Positions 7,088 to 14,363 of a stretch of 24,731 nt of DNA are shown piece by piece. Position 1 is the stretch's first letter. Every line of letters begins with the position of its first letter. The stretch is from NCBI GenBank assembly GCA_946887385.1, contig CAMPKU010000029.1, positions 1-24,731 on the forward strand, in the 5' to 3' direction. A model generated the notes under the pieces. The model made no database searches, was not told where the DNA came from, and saw nothing but the letters and a program-made list of their open reading frames with translations. The translations under genes and the position numbers were made by a program. The DNA is from an uncultured Gammaproteobacteria bacterium (GTDB lineage: Bacteria > Pseudomonadota > Gammaproteobacteria > Rariloculales > Rariloculaceae).

Positions 7088-8002
7088 ATGTTGCGACGCG
7101 ATCGAACCGGCATCATGGCGGCGCTCCTGTTCGCTGCGCTCGTGTCGAGCGCCGCGGCTGCACAAGACGCGACGCACGGCTCGCATACCACGGCGGCCGC
7201 GGTGCTATGGCAACCGTCGATGAATGTCTTCCGCCGCTTCGAGGTTCCGGCGGAACGTATGTACGAGTTCTACGGCGGCGTGCTCGGGTTCGAGCAGCTG
7301 TCCACGCTCAATGTCGGCAACGGCGGAGGCGTGGCGCGTTTCCAAGCCGGTGCACAGGAGCTCAAGCTGACGCGCCGGGTCGGCAACCGCCAATACGTGC
7401 CCGGCGGCGTGCGCGCCGCCACGGGTTTGAGGCTCTTGACGTTTTTCTTCGCCGACGAGGCTGAGCTCACGGCACGCTTCGCGCAGCATGGTCTCGAGGG
7501 ACCGAAGTTCGAGGCGCTCGATGGGCGCCGCTCCGCGTTGGTCACGGATCCGGACGGCCAGCAGGTGGAGCTCGTGATTCTTCCCGGCGCCACGGAAGAG
7601 CAGCTCGCGCGCCTCGAGGTGGGGCTCACGGTTGCGGATCTCGCGCGCAGCCGCGACTTCTACGGCAATTTCGTGGGCCTCGAGGAGCTGCCCGCGAGCG
7701 ACGATGCGCGCTTCAATACCCGCAAGTACTCGTACCGGCATGGCGCCACGACCATCACCTTGCGAAGCTTCGGTGCGCAGCTGCCGGCCGACACGGGCAG
7801 CGGCGGCATTCAGTACGTGGTCTCCGACGTGGAGGCCGTGGACGCGCTGGCGAAGCAGCGTGAAGTCACCATCGATCAGCCGTTGCAAGGTCTGCGCGGC
7901 TTCGATCTACGAACGATTTGGCTCGACGATCCGGACGGAGTGACGAACTACTTCGCCGAGACCGGCTTGAGCCGCCGCGCGCGCGCGGCAGGCGCCCAGT
8001 AA
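7088..8002 (+). CDS. Exported tandem VOC (glyoxalase/dioxygenase fold) protein
   Basis: A 304-aa protein with a probable signal peptide (hydrophobic MAALLFAALVSSAAA, cleavage near AAAQDA at about residue 25), followed by two VOC modules. Module 1 spans about 45-160 (RRFEVPAERMYEFYGGVLGFEQL ending DPDGQQVELVI); module 2 spans about 175-295 (GLTVADLARSRDFYGNFVGLEEL ending DDPDGVTNYFAE). The VOC fold binds a metal in glyoxalases, extradiol dioxygenases and resistance proteins. The substrate cannot be assigned here. ATG 7088 follows GAGGG with 7-base spacing; an internal ATG nine codons later would also leave a signal peptide. Neighbours are divergent (M23) or convergent (NmrA), so it is probably monocistronic. 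Confidence 0.85.
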   Translation: MLRRDRTGIMAALLFAALVSSAAAAQDATHGSHTTAAAVLWQPSMNVFRRFEVPAERMYEFYGGVLGFEQLSTLNVGNGGGVARFQAGAQELKLTRRVGNRQYVPGGVRAATGLRLLTFFFADEAELTARFAQHGLEGPKFEALDGRRSALVTDPDGQQVELVILPGATEEQLARLEVGLTVADLARSRDFYGNFVGLEELPASDDARFNTRKYSYRHGATTITLRSFGAQLPADTGSGGIQYVVSDVEAVDALAKQREVTIDQPLQGLRGFDLRTIWLDDPDGVTNYFAETGLSRRARAAGAQ

Positions 8003-8010
8003 AACGCAAA

Positions 8011-8034
8011 CGGCGGGCTCGCACGAGCCCGCCG
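8011..8034 (-). terminator. Intrinsic terminator, possibly bidirectional
   Basis: CGGCGGGCTC and GAGCCCGCCG form a perfect 10-bp GC-rich stem with a four-base loop. On the minus strand it is followed by TTTGCGTTTT, a U-rich tail suited to end the NmrA-like gene. On the plus strand the tail is not U-rich, so stopping the VOC transcript is less certain. Confidence 0.75.
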
Positions 8035-8080
8035 CTTACGTTGGAACGGTGTTGCGCCCGCCGCAGCGAGCGCAGCACGA

Positions 8081-9037
8081 TCAGACGCCCATCGCCGTCT
8101 TGATGGCGGCTTGCTGCTTGCGGACGAATTGCTCGAACGACTGCAAGGCAGGATTCAGCTTGCGAGCCGTGTCGACGCTGCGGTTCGCGAGCATCTCTTT
8201 GGCGAAATCGCGATAGGCCTGGAACATGTTGCCCATCTCGTCGGCGCCCGGGAAGCCGAAGCTGCGATAGACGTCGGCTTCGACGGCGTTGTACTTGATC
8301 GGGCCGACACCGAGCGCCTTGCTCAAGGTTTGCCCCATCTCGTCGATCGTGAGCGCCTCGCCCATGATGCCCACGGTCTTGCCGACGTACTGGTCGCCGG
8401 CCTTGAATATGCCGTAGGCAACCTTGCCGATGTCCTCGGCCGCAATGCCGGCCATTTTCGCCGTGCCCATCGGGAACGTCCATGCGAGCGCGCCGTCGTC
8501 GCCCTTCTTGGGTGCAAGGCCGAACATGTAAAGGTTGTCCCAGTAGAACGACGTCACGAGGAACGTGGTGGGCAGGCCGCTAAAGAGCGCGTTCGCTTCG
8601 GCCTTCGCATCGAAGTGCGGAACGCGATACTTTTCTTGAAGCATCGGCATGCGCTTGTCGTCGGGTTTCATGAACTGGCGGATGTCCTCGAGCGTGGACC
8701 AAACCACGTGCTTGACGCCGGCCGCTTTCGCCGCCTCGGCGACGTTCTTGGCTTGAGCCTTCTCTTTCTCGCCCGAGAAGTGCTCCCAGAAATTCGTGAC
8801 GGCATACACGCCGTGCGCGCCCGCAAAGGCCTTTTTCAAGCTCTCGACGTCGTCGAGATCCGCTTTCACTACCTCCGCGCCGGCAGAGGCAAGCGCTTGC
8901 GCCTTGTCCTTGCTCGTATCGCGCGTAACGGCTCGGCAGGCGAAGCCGCCAGCAGCATCCGCGACGATGGCGCGGCACAGGCTACCCCCTTGCGAACCCG
9001 TGGAGCCCAATACTGCGATAATTTTTTTGTCTGCCAT
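8081..9037 (-). CDS. NmrA-like NAD(P)-binding atypical SDR family protein
   Basis: A 318-aa Rossmann-fold protein. The nucleotide-binding loop is VLGSTGSQGGSLCRAI (about residues 9-24), a GxxGxxG-type motif, followed by CRAVTRDTSKDKAQAL at the NADP-recognition strand and VKADLDDVESLKKAF. NmrA/HSCARG family members often sense NADP(H) or reduce small substrates and frequently lack the classical YxxxK catalytic pair. I see no clear YxxxK here. ATG 9037 is preceded by TGAGGAA with good spacing. It lies 71 bases downstream of tRNA-Ser on the same strand and ends at the terminator at 8011-8034. Physiological role is unknown. Confidence 0.85.
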   Translation of the reverse strand: MADKKIIAVLGSTGSQGGSLCRAIVADAAGGFACRAVTRDTSKDKAQALASAGAEVVKADLDDVESLKKAFAGAHGVYAVTNFWEHFSGEKEKAQAKNVAEAAKAAGVKHVVWSTLEDIRQFMKPDDKRMPMLQEKYRVPHFDAKAEANALFSGLPTTFLVTSFYWDNLYMFGLAPKKGDDGALAWTFPMGTAKMAGIAAEDIGKVAYGIFKAGDQYVGKTVGIMGEALTIDEMGQTLSKALGVGPIKYNAVEADVYRSFGFPGADEMGNMFQAYRDFAKEMLANRSVDTARKLNPALQSFEQFVRKQQAAIKTAMGV

Positions 9038-9108
9038 GTCAATTCCTCAGTGAGACGTTCGGTATAGAACTGGAAGCATAAACGGCTTTGCGCGCATTAA
9101 GTAGCTCG

Positions 9109-9201
9109 TGGCGGAGAGGGAGGGATTCGAACCCTCGATACACCTTTTGGGCGTATACACACTTTCCAGGCGTGCGCCTTCAACCACTCGGCCACCTCTC
9201 C
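9109..9201 (-). tRNA. tRNA-Ser (anticodon GGA)
   Basis: A 93-nt type II tRNA read on the minus strand. The acceptor stem GGAGAGG pairs exactly with CCTCTCC, followed by discriminator G and an encoded CCA (9111-9109). The D arm contains GCCGAGTGGTTGAAGGC; the anticodon loop is CTGGAAA with anticodon GGA; the variable arm is long, as in serine tRNAs; the T arm carries GGTTCGAATCC. It reads UCC and UCU codons. Confidence 0.97.
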
Positions 9202-9235
9202 GGATCGCGAGCGCCCGCGAAACGCGGGGGCCGGC

Positions 9236-9265
9236 AGCGTAGCGTAGAACTTGCCGCAGTTTCAA
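9236..9265 (-). promoter_or_regulatory. Candidate promoter of tRNA-Ser
   Basis: On the minus strand TTGAAA (9265-9260) is followed after 18 bases by TACGCT (9241-9236). Transcription would begin near 9229, giving a leader of about 28 nt. That leader contains a perfect small hairpin, CCCGCG-AAA-CGCGGG on the plus strand (9214-9228), ahead of the mature 5' end at 9201. Confidence 0.4.
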
Positions 9266-9317
9266 ACGCCTTGGCGCCGAATCGCACCGCCTAATCTCAA
9301 GCTGGTAAAGTATCGAT

Positions 9318-9423
9318 GGTCCGCGTCGGTTCCCCCGCGACAACCAGCTGTAAATCCCGTCAGGCCCGGAAGGGAGCAGCGGTAGCAGCCCGGTTGGGTG
9401 CCGGGGTCGGGCTGGCGCGGACC
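9318..9423 (+). ncRNA. ffs: Signal recognition particle 4.5S RNA
   Basis: A 106-nt small bacterial SRP RNA. The ends pair as GGTCCGCG (9318-9325) with CGCGGACC (9416-9423). The apical Ffh-binding domain is unmistakable: GTCAGGCCCGGAAGGGAGCAGC (9359-9380) with the GGAA tetraloop and the conserved asymmetric and symmetric loops, followed by GGTAGCAG and GGGTGCCGGG on the 3' side. A -10-like TAAAGT (9306-9311) sits six bases upstream. A TCTTTTTTT run begins at 9424. With Ffh it targets nascent membrane proteins to FtsY and the translocon. Confidence 0.95.
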
Positions 9424-9432
9424 TCTTTTTTT
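9416..9432 (+). terminator. Intrinsic terminator of the SRP RNA
   Basis: The closing stem of the 4.5S RNA (3' arm CGCGGACC) runs directly into TCTTTTTTT at 9424-9432, so the RNA's own hairpin acts as the terminator. dnaX starts only 21 bases after this U-run. Confidence 0.75.
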
Positions 9433-9452
9433 CAGCGGAGCTTGAGACGAGC

Positions 9453-11072
9453 GTGAGTTATACGGTTCTGGCGCGGAAGTGGCGGCCGAGACGGTTCGAG
9501 GAGCTCGTCGGCCAGCCGCACGTCGTCCAAGCGTTGGCCAATTCGTTGGCCGACAACCGGCTGCATCACGCTTACCTGTTCACGGGCACGCGCGGCATCG
9601 GTAAGACCACCGTGGCCCGGCTGCTCGCGAAGGCGTTGAACTGTGAGACCGGTATCGTTGCGGAGCCGTGCGGCGTGTGCTCGGCGTGCACCGCCATCGA
9701 CGCGGGCCGTTTCGTCGATCTCATCGAGGTGGACGCGGCCTCGCGCACGAAAGTAGACGACACACGCGAGCTGCTGGACAACGTTCAATACGCGCCCACG
9801 CGCGGCCGGTTCAAGGTGTACCTGATCGACGAGGTGCACATGCTCTCGAATCATTCTTTCAACGCATTGTTGAAAACACTCGAGGAGCCGCCGCCGCACG
9901 TAAAATTCCTGCTCGCCACCACGGATCCGCAGAAGTTGCCGGTGACCGTGCTGTCGCGCTGCCTGCAGTTCAACCTCAAACGCTTCACCGTGGCGCAGAT
10001 TCAGGCGCAGCTCGAAAAGATCTGCACCGCCGAGAGCATCGCATTCGACGCGCCGGCCCTGAAAGCCATCGCGCGCGCGGCCGGCGGCAGCATGCGCGAC
10101 GCGCTGAGCTTGCTGGACCAGAGCATCGCGTTCGGCGCGGGTAAAGTCGAAGGCTCCTTGGTTGCCACGATGCTGGGCAGTATCGACCGCGGCCACGTGT
10201 TGCGCATGCTCGCCGCGCTGGCGAAGCAGGACGGCCCGGCACTGATGGCCGAGGTGGAGAAGCTCGACGAAAGCGCGCCCGACTATGGCACGGTGCTCGA
10301 CGAGTTGCTCGAGGCGCTTCAGCGTATTGCCGTGCTGCAGCTCGTTGGCGGCCGCGCCGCGGACGAGGACCAAGCCGCCGTGGCTCCGTTCGCCGAGCAG
10401 TTCGCGCCCGAAGACGTGCAGCTTTACTATCAGATCGCGCTGCACGGTCGGCGCGATTTGCCGATCGGGCGCGAGCCGCGCATGGGCTTCGAGATGACGT
10501 TGCTGCGGATGCTCGCGTTTCGGCCGGCCGCCGAGGAAGCCGCGGCGCCCGAGCGCAGCGCACGTGCTGCGGCGGCGCCTCGCACCGCGCCAGATCCGCC
10601 GCGCGCCTCCGCCTCCGCTGCGGCGCGCTCGCAGCAGGCGCCCAGTACCGAGCGGGCAGCGGCCGCGAGCCGGAAAGCGAACGTTGCCGCCGCGCCCGCC
10701 GACTGGGCGCAGATCGTACAGGGGCTCGATCTGCGCGGCCCGGCGCGGCAGCTCGCCGATAGCTGCGACTTGCAGTCCAACGCGAACGGCGTCTGGCAAC
10801 TCGTGGTACCCGCCGACAAGGAGCACTTGAGCACGCAGCAGTTGCGAACGCGCCTCGAAGCGTCGTTGCGCGAGCAGTTCGGGCGCGACCTCAAGCTCGC
10901 GATCAGCGTAGGGCAGCCGCTGCGGCCCACACCGGCCGACTTGCGGCGCGCCAACGAGACTGCGCGCATGCGTGAAGCGCGCGAGGCGATCGAGCAAGAT
11001 CCGAACGTGAAGGCCGTGCAAGCGGCCTTCGATGCCACGCTCGAAGCGGACAGTATCCGGTCGAGCAAATAG
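9453..11072 (+). CDS. dnaX: DNA polymerase III subunits gamma/tau
   Basis: Clamp-loader ATPase of the replicative polymerase, 539 aa (E. coli tau is 643). The start is GTG 9453 (residues MSYTVLARKWRP, the universal beginning). Motifs: Walker A GTRGIGKT (45-52), zinc-binding cysteines C64, C73, C76 and C79, Walker B LIDEVHM (about 124-130), and the SRC arginine-finger motif (168-170). Domain III follows, then an Ala/Pro-rich linker (about 355-415) and a shorter tau-like C-terminal domain. I find no A-AAA-AAG slippery site, so a frameshifted gamma form as in E. coli is not supported. It heads a dnaX-ybaB-recR-hinT cluster and lies directly after ffs; no strong promoter is visible between the two. 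Confidence 0.96.
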   Translation: MSYTVLARKWRPRRFEELVGQPHVVQALANSLADNRLHHAYLFTGTRGIGKTTVARLLAKALNCETGIVAEPCGVCSACTAIDAGRFVDLIEVDAASRTKVDDTRELLDNVQYAPTRGRFKVYLIDEVHMLSNHSFNALLKTLEEPPPHVKFLLATTDPQKLPVTVLSRCLQFNLKRFTVAQIQAQLEKICTAESIAFDAPALKAIARAAGGSMRDALSLLDQSIAFGAGKVEGSLVATMLGSIDRGHVLRMLAALAKQDGPALMAEVEKLDESAPDYGTVLDELLEALQRIAVLQLVGGRAADEDQAAVAPFAEQFAPEDVQLYYQIALHGRRDLPIGREPRMGFEMTLLRMLAFRPAAEEAAAPERSARAAAAPRTAPDPPRASASAAARSQQAPSTERAAAASRKANVAAAPADWAQIVQGLDLRGPARQLADSCDLQSNANGVWQLVVPADKEHLSTQQLRTRLEASLREQFGRDLKLAISVGQPLRPTPADLRRANETARMREAREAIEQDPNVKAVQAAFDATLEADSIRSSK

Positions 11073-11104
11073 AACCATTTCATGACGATAGCCAGAGGTG
11101 ACCG

Positions 11105-11425
11105 ATGAAGGGCTTGAGCCAGTTGATGAGGCAGGCGCAGGAGATGCAGGCCACCATGCAAAAAGCCCAGAGCGAGCTGGCGGCTACGGAGGTCGAAGGC
11201 GTCGCGGGCGGCGGCATGGTGAAGGTCGTGGTCACGTGCAAGTACGAGGTGCGCCGGGTCACGATCGAGGACGCTTTGCTGCGCGAGGAAAAGGAGATGC
11301 TCGAGGATCTGGTCGCTGCGGCCTTCAACGACGCGAACCGGAAAGTCGAGGCCACGGTGCAAGAGAAGCTATCGTCGGTGACCGGCGGGTTGGGCTTGCC
11401 GGCGGGATTGAAGTTGCCGTTCTAA
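11105..11425 (+). CDS. ybaB: YbaB/EbfC nucleoid-associated protein
   Basis: A 106-aa DNA-binding protein that forms dimers with a tweezer-like shape. It shows the family pattern [15 protein letters not shown] at the start, a central [20 protein letters not shown] sheet region, and a helical C-terminal part ending [19 protein letters not shown] lies just upstream of ATG 11105. It sits between dnaX (32 bases upstream) and recR (5 bases downstream), the near-universal bacterial arrangement, and is almost certainly co-transcribed with them. Confidence 0.95.
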   Translation: MKGLSQLMRQAQEMQATMQKAQSELAATEVEGVAGGGMVKVVVTCKYEVRRVTIEDALLREEKEMLEDLVAAAFNDANRKVEATVQEKLSSVTGGLGLPAGLKLPF

Positions 11426-11430
11426 GTCAC

Positions 11431-12063
11431 GTGGCCGACATCTACTCTCCACTGCTGAACCAGCTCATCGAGGCGTTCCAATGCTTGCCCGGCGTGGGCG
11501 CGAAAACGGCTCAGCGCATGGCCTTTCATTTGCTCGACAAAGACCGCGACGCCGGCGGCCGTCTCGCGGCCACGCTCGAGCGCGCCGTGCGCTCGATCCG
11601 CAATTGCGAGCGCTGCCGAATGCTCACCGAGGAGGCGGTGTGCCGCTTCTGCGGTAGCGACAAACGCGACCGAAGTCAGCTCTGCATCGTCGAGACGCCG
11701 GCCGACTTGCTCGCCATCGAGCAATCGGGCGCCTATCGCGGCGCGTATTTCGTGTTGATGGGGCATCTATCGCCCATCGACGGCATCGGCCCTGCAGAGC
11801 TCGGGCTCGAGCTGCTCGAGCAGCGCTTCAGTGCCGAGCAGTTCGCGGAGATCGTGCTGGCGACCAGCGTCACCGTAGAGGGTGACGCCACGGCGCATCT
11901 GGTCGCGGCCCTGGCGCACAAGCACGGGTTGCGCGCCAGCCGTATTGCGTACGGCGTGCCCGTTGGGGGCGAGCTCGAGTACATCGATGGCGGCACGCTG
12001 GCTCGAGCGCTGAGCGGCCGGCGAGACATCGACGCCGCGAGCGGCGAAGGAGGGCGCCGATGA
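11431..12063 (+). CDS. recR: Recombination mediator RecR
   Basis: A 210-aa protein of the RecFOR gap-repair pathway that helps load RecA on SSB-coated DNA. Order of features: helix-hairpin-helix CLPGVGAKTAQRMAFHLL (residues 18-35), C4 zinc finger C59, C62, C71 and C74, Toprim domain (LCIVETPADLLAIEQSG, then GHLSPIDGIGP), and a C-terminal Walker-B-like segment. I start it at GTG 11431, where alignment to RecR (SPLLNQLIEAF) begins. The ribosome-binding site is weak, so translation may depend on coupling with ybaB, whose stop is 5 bases upstream. The frame is open back to 11098 but that part lies over ybaB. The stop overlaps the hinT start as ATGA. Confidence 0.94.
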   Translation: MADIYSPLLNQLIEAFQCLPGVGAKTAQRMAFHLLDKDRDAGGRLAATLERAVRSIRNCERCRMLTEEAVCRFCGSDKRDRSQLCIVETPADLLAIEQSGAYRGAYFVLMGHLSPIDGIGPAELGLELLEQRFSAEQFAEIVLATSVTVEGDATAHLVAALAHKHGLRASRIAYGVPVGGELEYIDGGTLARALSGRRDIDAASGEGGRR

Positions 12064-12410
12064 CCGATCGGGACGCTGCCTGCTTGTTTTGCAAGATCGT
12101 GGCGGGCGAGCTGCCCGCCGACCGCGTGTACGAGGACGACCGAATCCTGGCCTTCAAGGACATCCACCCGCAAGCGCCGTTTCACTGCCTCGTGATTCCC
12201 CGCGCACACATTGCGACATTGAACGATTTCGCGCCGGAGCAAAGCGAGCTGATCGGCGCGCTGCTATTGGCGGCCAAGCGCATTGCGGCCGAGCACGGCC
12301 TGCCCGGGTACCGTGTAGCGATGAACGTGAATCGCGAAGGCGGGCAAGTGGTGTTTCACGCGCACTTGCATGTGCTCGGCGGTCGGCCGCTCAAAGGTGC
12401 GCTCGGCTGA
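12060..12410 (+). CDS. hinT: HIT-family purine nucleoside phosphoramidase, HinT-like
   Basis: A 116-aa hydrolase of AMP-lysine and related phosphoramidates, ubiquitous in bacteria. The histidine triad is in [12 protein letters not shown] with H100, H102 and H104 as the HxHxH motif. N-terminal C8 and C11 in CLFCKI are typical of bacterial members. ATG 12060 overlaps the recR stop by four bases (ATGA), implying translational coupling and membership of the dnaX cluster. Length matches E. coli HinT (119). Confidence 0.93.
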   Translation: MTDRDAACLFCKIVAGELPADRVYEDDRILAFKDIHPQAPFHCLVIPRAHIATLNDFAPEQSELIGALLLAAKRIAAEHGLPGYRVAMNVNREGGQVVFHAHLHVLGGRPLKGALG

Positions 12411-12444
12411 GCCGCGATGCCTAATTCCTCAAGCTGGAGCTTTA

Positions 12445-12987
12445 GTGAGCCGTAAAGACAATCTCATCTGGATCGATCTCGAAATGACGGGGCTCAATCC
12501 GGATGAGAACCGCATCATCGAGATCGCCACGGCGGTCACGGACAAAGAGCTCACCGTGCTCGCCGAAGGGCCCGTGTTCGCCATCTTCCAGCCCGACGAC
12601 GTCCTCGCCGGCATGGACGAGTGGAACACGCGTCAACATGCGCAGTCGGGCCTCACGGAGCGAGTTCGCGCAAGCCAGGTGTCGGAGCGAGAGGCCGAGG
12701 CGCTGACGCTGGAGTTTTTGCGTCAGCATGTCGATCACGGCGCTTCGCCGATTTGCGGCAACAGCATTTGTCAGGACCGCCGGTTTCTGATTCGGCACAT
12801 GCCGGATCTCGCCGCGTACTTTCACTACCGTAATCTCGACGTCTCGACGTTGAAGATCCTTGCCAAGCTCTGGCTGCCCGAAGTCGGCAATCGCTTCGAA
12901 AAGAAGTCGGTACACTTGGCGCTCGCCGATATCCACGACTCGATCCGCGAGCTGCGGTTCTACCGCGAGCATCTATTCAGGCGCTGA
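12445..12987 (+). CDS. orn: Oligoribonuclease
   Basis: A 180-aa DEDDh 3'-5' exonuclease that clears 2-5 nt RNA fragments, including pGpG from c-di-GMP breakdown. Catalytic residues D11 and E13 (WIDLEMTGL), D111 (SICQDRRFL), H157 and D162 ([13 protein letters not shown]) sit one position from those of E. coli. The start is GTG 12445 with GGAG 5 bases upstream. The frame is open further upstream (12370), but the family begins at this residue. It lies 34 bases after hinT on the same strand. Confidence 0.95.
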   Translation: MSRKDNLIWIDLEMTGLNPDENRIIEIATAVTDKELTVLAEGPVFAIFQPDDVLAGMDEWNTRQHAQSGLTERVRASQVSEREAEALTLEFLRQHVDHGASPICGNSICQDRRFLIRHMPDLAAYFHYRNLDVSTLKILAKLWLPEVGNRFEKKSVHLALADIHDSIRELRFYREHLFRR

Positions 12988-13090
12988 CGCTCGTCGAGCG
13001 GACGCGCCGCGCAATTCCGCGCGCGAGCGCTTTCCAATGAGCCTGGCAATCGGCTAGGCTCCGGCTGTCTGCCGACTCGCTGGGGGTGCG

Positions 13091-13750
13091 ATGCGGATTT
13101 GTTGGGCAGTCTTCGCGATGCTTGCGTTCGAGCTCGTGGCACAGGGCCAGACCCGCTACGTAACGGATCGCACGATCGTGGAGCTGCGACGCGGGCCTAG
13201 CATCGAGTACTTGATCTTGCGTAACCTCGAGGCCGGGGAACGCGTGGAGGTGCTCGAACAGGACGAGGACGCCGGCTACTCTCGCGTTCGCGTCGCGGAT
13301 CAAGGCACCGAGGGTTGGATACTCACGCGGTTCTTGACGGCGGAGCCGATCGCTCGCGAACGGCTGGCAGTGGCGGAGCGGAGCCTGTCGGGCGCGCGCG
13401 AGCAAGTGGCGGGGCTTCAGGAGCAGACTGCGGAGCTGACGCGCGAGCTGTCGGCCGCGCGTACCGAGCTTACGCAGGTGCGCAGCAGTCACGGCGAGGT
13501 GAGCCAAGAGCTCGCCGAGATTCGCGCCGCCGCCGCAAACGTAGTGGAGATCCGCGATCAAAACACGCGGCTCCAACAGCGCGTGGTGCAGCTCGAGGGC
13601 GAAGTCGAGAATCTCACGGCGAACAATACGCGGCTCGCCGGCCGAAACAATCAGAACTGGTTCGTCGTGGGCGCCGCGGTGTTGCTCGGCGGCATCGTCA
13701 TCGGGCTCGTCGCGCCGAGCCTGCGGCGCAAGCGCCGTTCGGACTGGTAA
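13091..13750 (+). CDS. SH3-domain, coiled-coil, membrane-anchored protein (YgiM-like)
   Basis: A 219-aa protein of the TIGR04211/YgiM type. Order: signal peptide (1-19, ending ELVAQGQ), bacterial SH3-like domain (about 20-85; VELRRGPSIEYLILRNLEAGE ending GWILTRFL), a long heptad-rich coiled coil (about 88-185), and a C-terminal membrane segment (about 192-211, NWFVVGAAVLLGGIVIG) with a positive cytoplasmic tail RRKRRSDW. ATG 13091 follows a GGGGGTG ribosome-binding site. The topology places the SH3 and coiled coil in the periplasm, anchored by the C-terminus. The family's function is not settled. Confidence 0.88.
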   Translation: MRICWAVFAMLAFELVAQGQTRYVTDRTIVELRRGPSIEYLILRNLEAGERVEVLEQDEDAGYSRVRVADQGTEGWILTRFLTAEPIARERLAVAERSLSGAREQVAGLQEQTAELTRELSAARTELTQVRSSHGEVSQELAEIRAAAANVVEIRDQNTRLQQRVVQLEGEVENLTANNTRLAGRNNQNWFVVGAAVLLGGIVIGLVAPSLRRKRRSDW

Positions 13751-13791
13751 CGCGGTTGCCTGATAGCGGAGTTTAGGACACTGTAACGCTC

Positions 13792-14262
13792 ATGCTCGTC
13801 GATAGCCTCTTGGTACCCGAGTGCATCTACCGGCCCGGCACCTTCACCGGGCTCATGACGCTGTACGAGAGTAACTACATCAAGCTCAAGTACCTGGCCG
13901 GCACGCTCGAGTGGCCGCCCGGTGGGCTCATCTCGTCTTCGCCGCGAGACAGCGACTTGCACGCCGAGATCATCCGCCGCGAGCCCTACACCACGACGTT
14001 GCGTCTCACGTATTGGTTCTCGGAGAACGACGGGGTGGCGCCCGATCCCGACCTCGTCGTGCGCATCTACCATGACGCTAGGCTCGTGGAAGCCGTCAGC
14101 AGCGGCGAGCAGCATCGTCACGCGAAGCTCCGCGAGCTGGCGCGCAGCAATGGGTCGGAGCTCGATCGTCGCTGGCGCCTGAACATGCTGCTGAACAAGT
14201 GGCTCGACTATTTGTTTGAAGTGGGTCACAACCTCGACCGTGCCGAGCGGGCGCTCACCTGA
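13792..14262 (+). CDS. DUF1249 family protein (YqiB-like)
   Basis: A 156-aa cytoplasmic protein. The match to the DUF1249/YqiB family lies in TLYESNYIKLKYLAG (compare the MNF/Y..L..L motif), REPYTTTLRLTYWF, PDLVVRIYHDARLVEAVSS and the C-terminal LNKWLDYLFEVGH. No enzymatic motif is visible, and the family's function is unknown; in E. coli yqiB lies beside nudF and cpdA, neither of which is present here. ATG 13792 has only a distant AGGA upstream, so the start is less certain than others. Confidence 0.85.
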   Translation: MLVDSLLVPECIYRPGTFTGLMTLYESNYIKLKYLAGTLEWPPGGLISSSPRDSDLHAEIIRREPYTTTLRLTYWFSENDGVAPDPDLVVRIYHDARLVEAVSSGEQHRHAKLRELARSNGSELDRRWRLNMLLNKWLDYLFEVGHNLDRAERALT

Positions 14263-14318
14263 TTCGAAGCTCCTGCCGTTCCTTGCTTTGAATCACGGTT
14301 TGGCTGCCCCGGCGCAGC

Positions 14319-14324
14319 TATATT
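14319..14324 (+). promoter_or_regulatory. -10 hexamer upstream of the coiled-coil gene
   Basis: TATATT at 14319-14324 is the most AT-rich hexamer in the gap and would start transcription near 14331. No convincing -35 at the right spacing. It supports ATG 14364 over GTG 14334 as the start of the next gene, because the latter would be nearly leaderless. Confidence 0.4.
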
Positions 14325-14363
14325 CCGCGCCATGTGTGGCTTTTACGTAAGGCGAGGGCGCTG

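Noticed and set aside
8111..9067. 318-codon open frame antisense to the NmrA-like gene
   Set aside because: Mirror of a clear Rossmann-fold protein of the same length; no ribosome-binding site or motif.
9432..11078. 548-codon open frame antisense to dnaX
   Set aside because: dnaX is certain; the antisense product is a low-complexity Arg/Leu/His-rich sequence and would start inside ybaB's leader.
12988..13000. CGCTC-GTC-GAGCG hairpin after orn as a terminator
   Set aside because: Only five base pairs with a three-base loop and no U-run.
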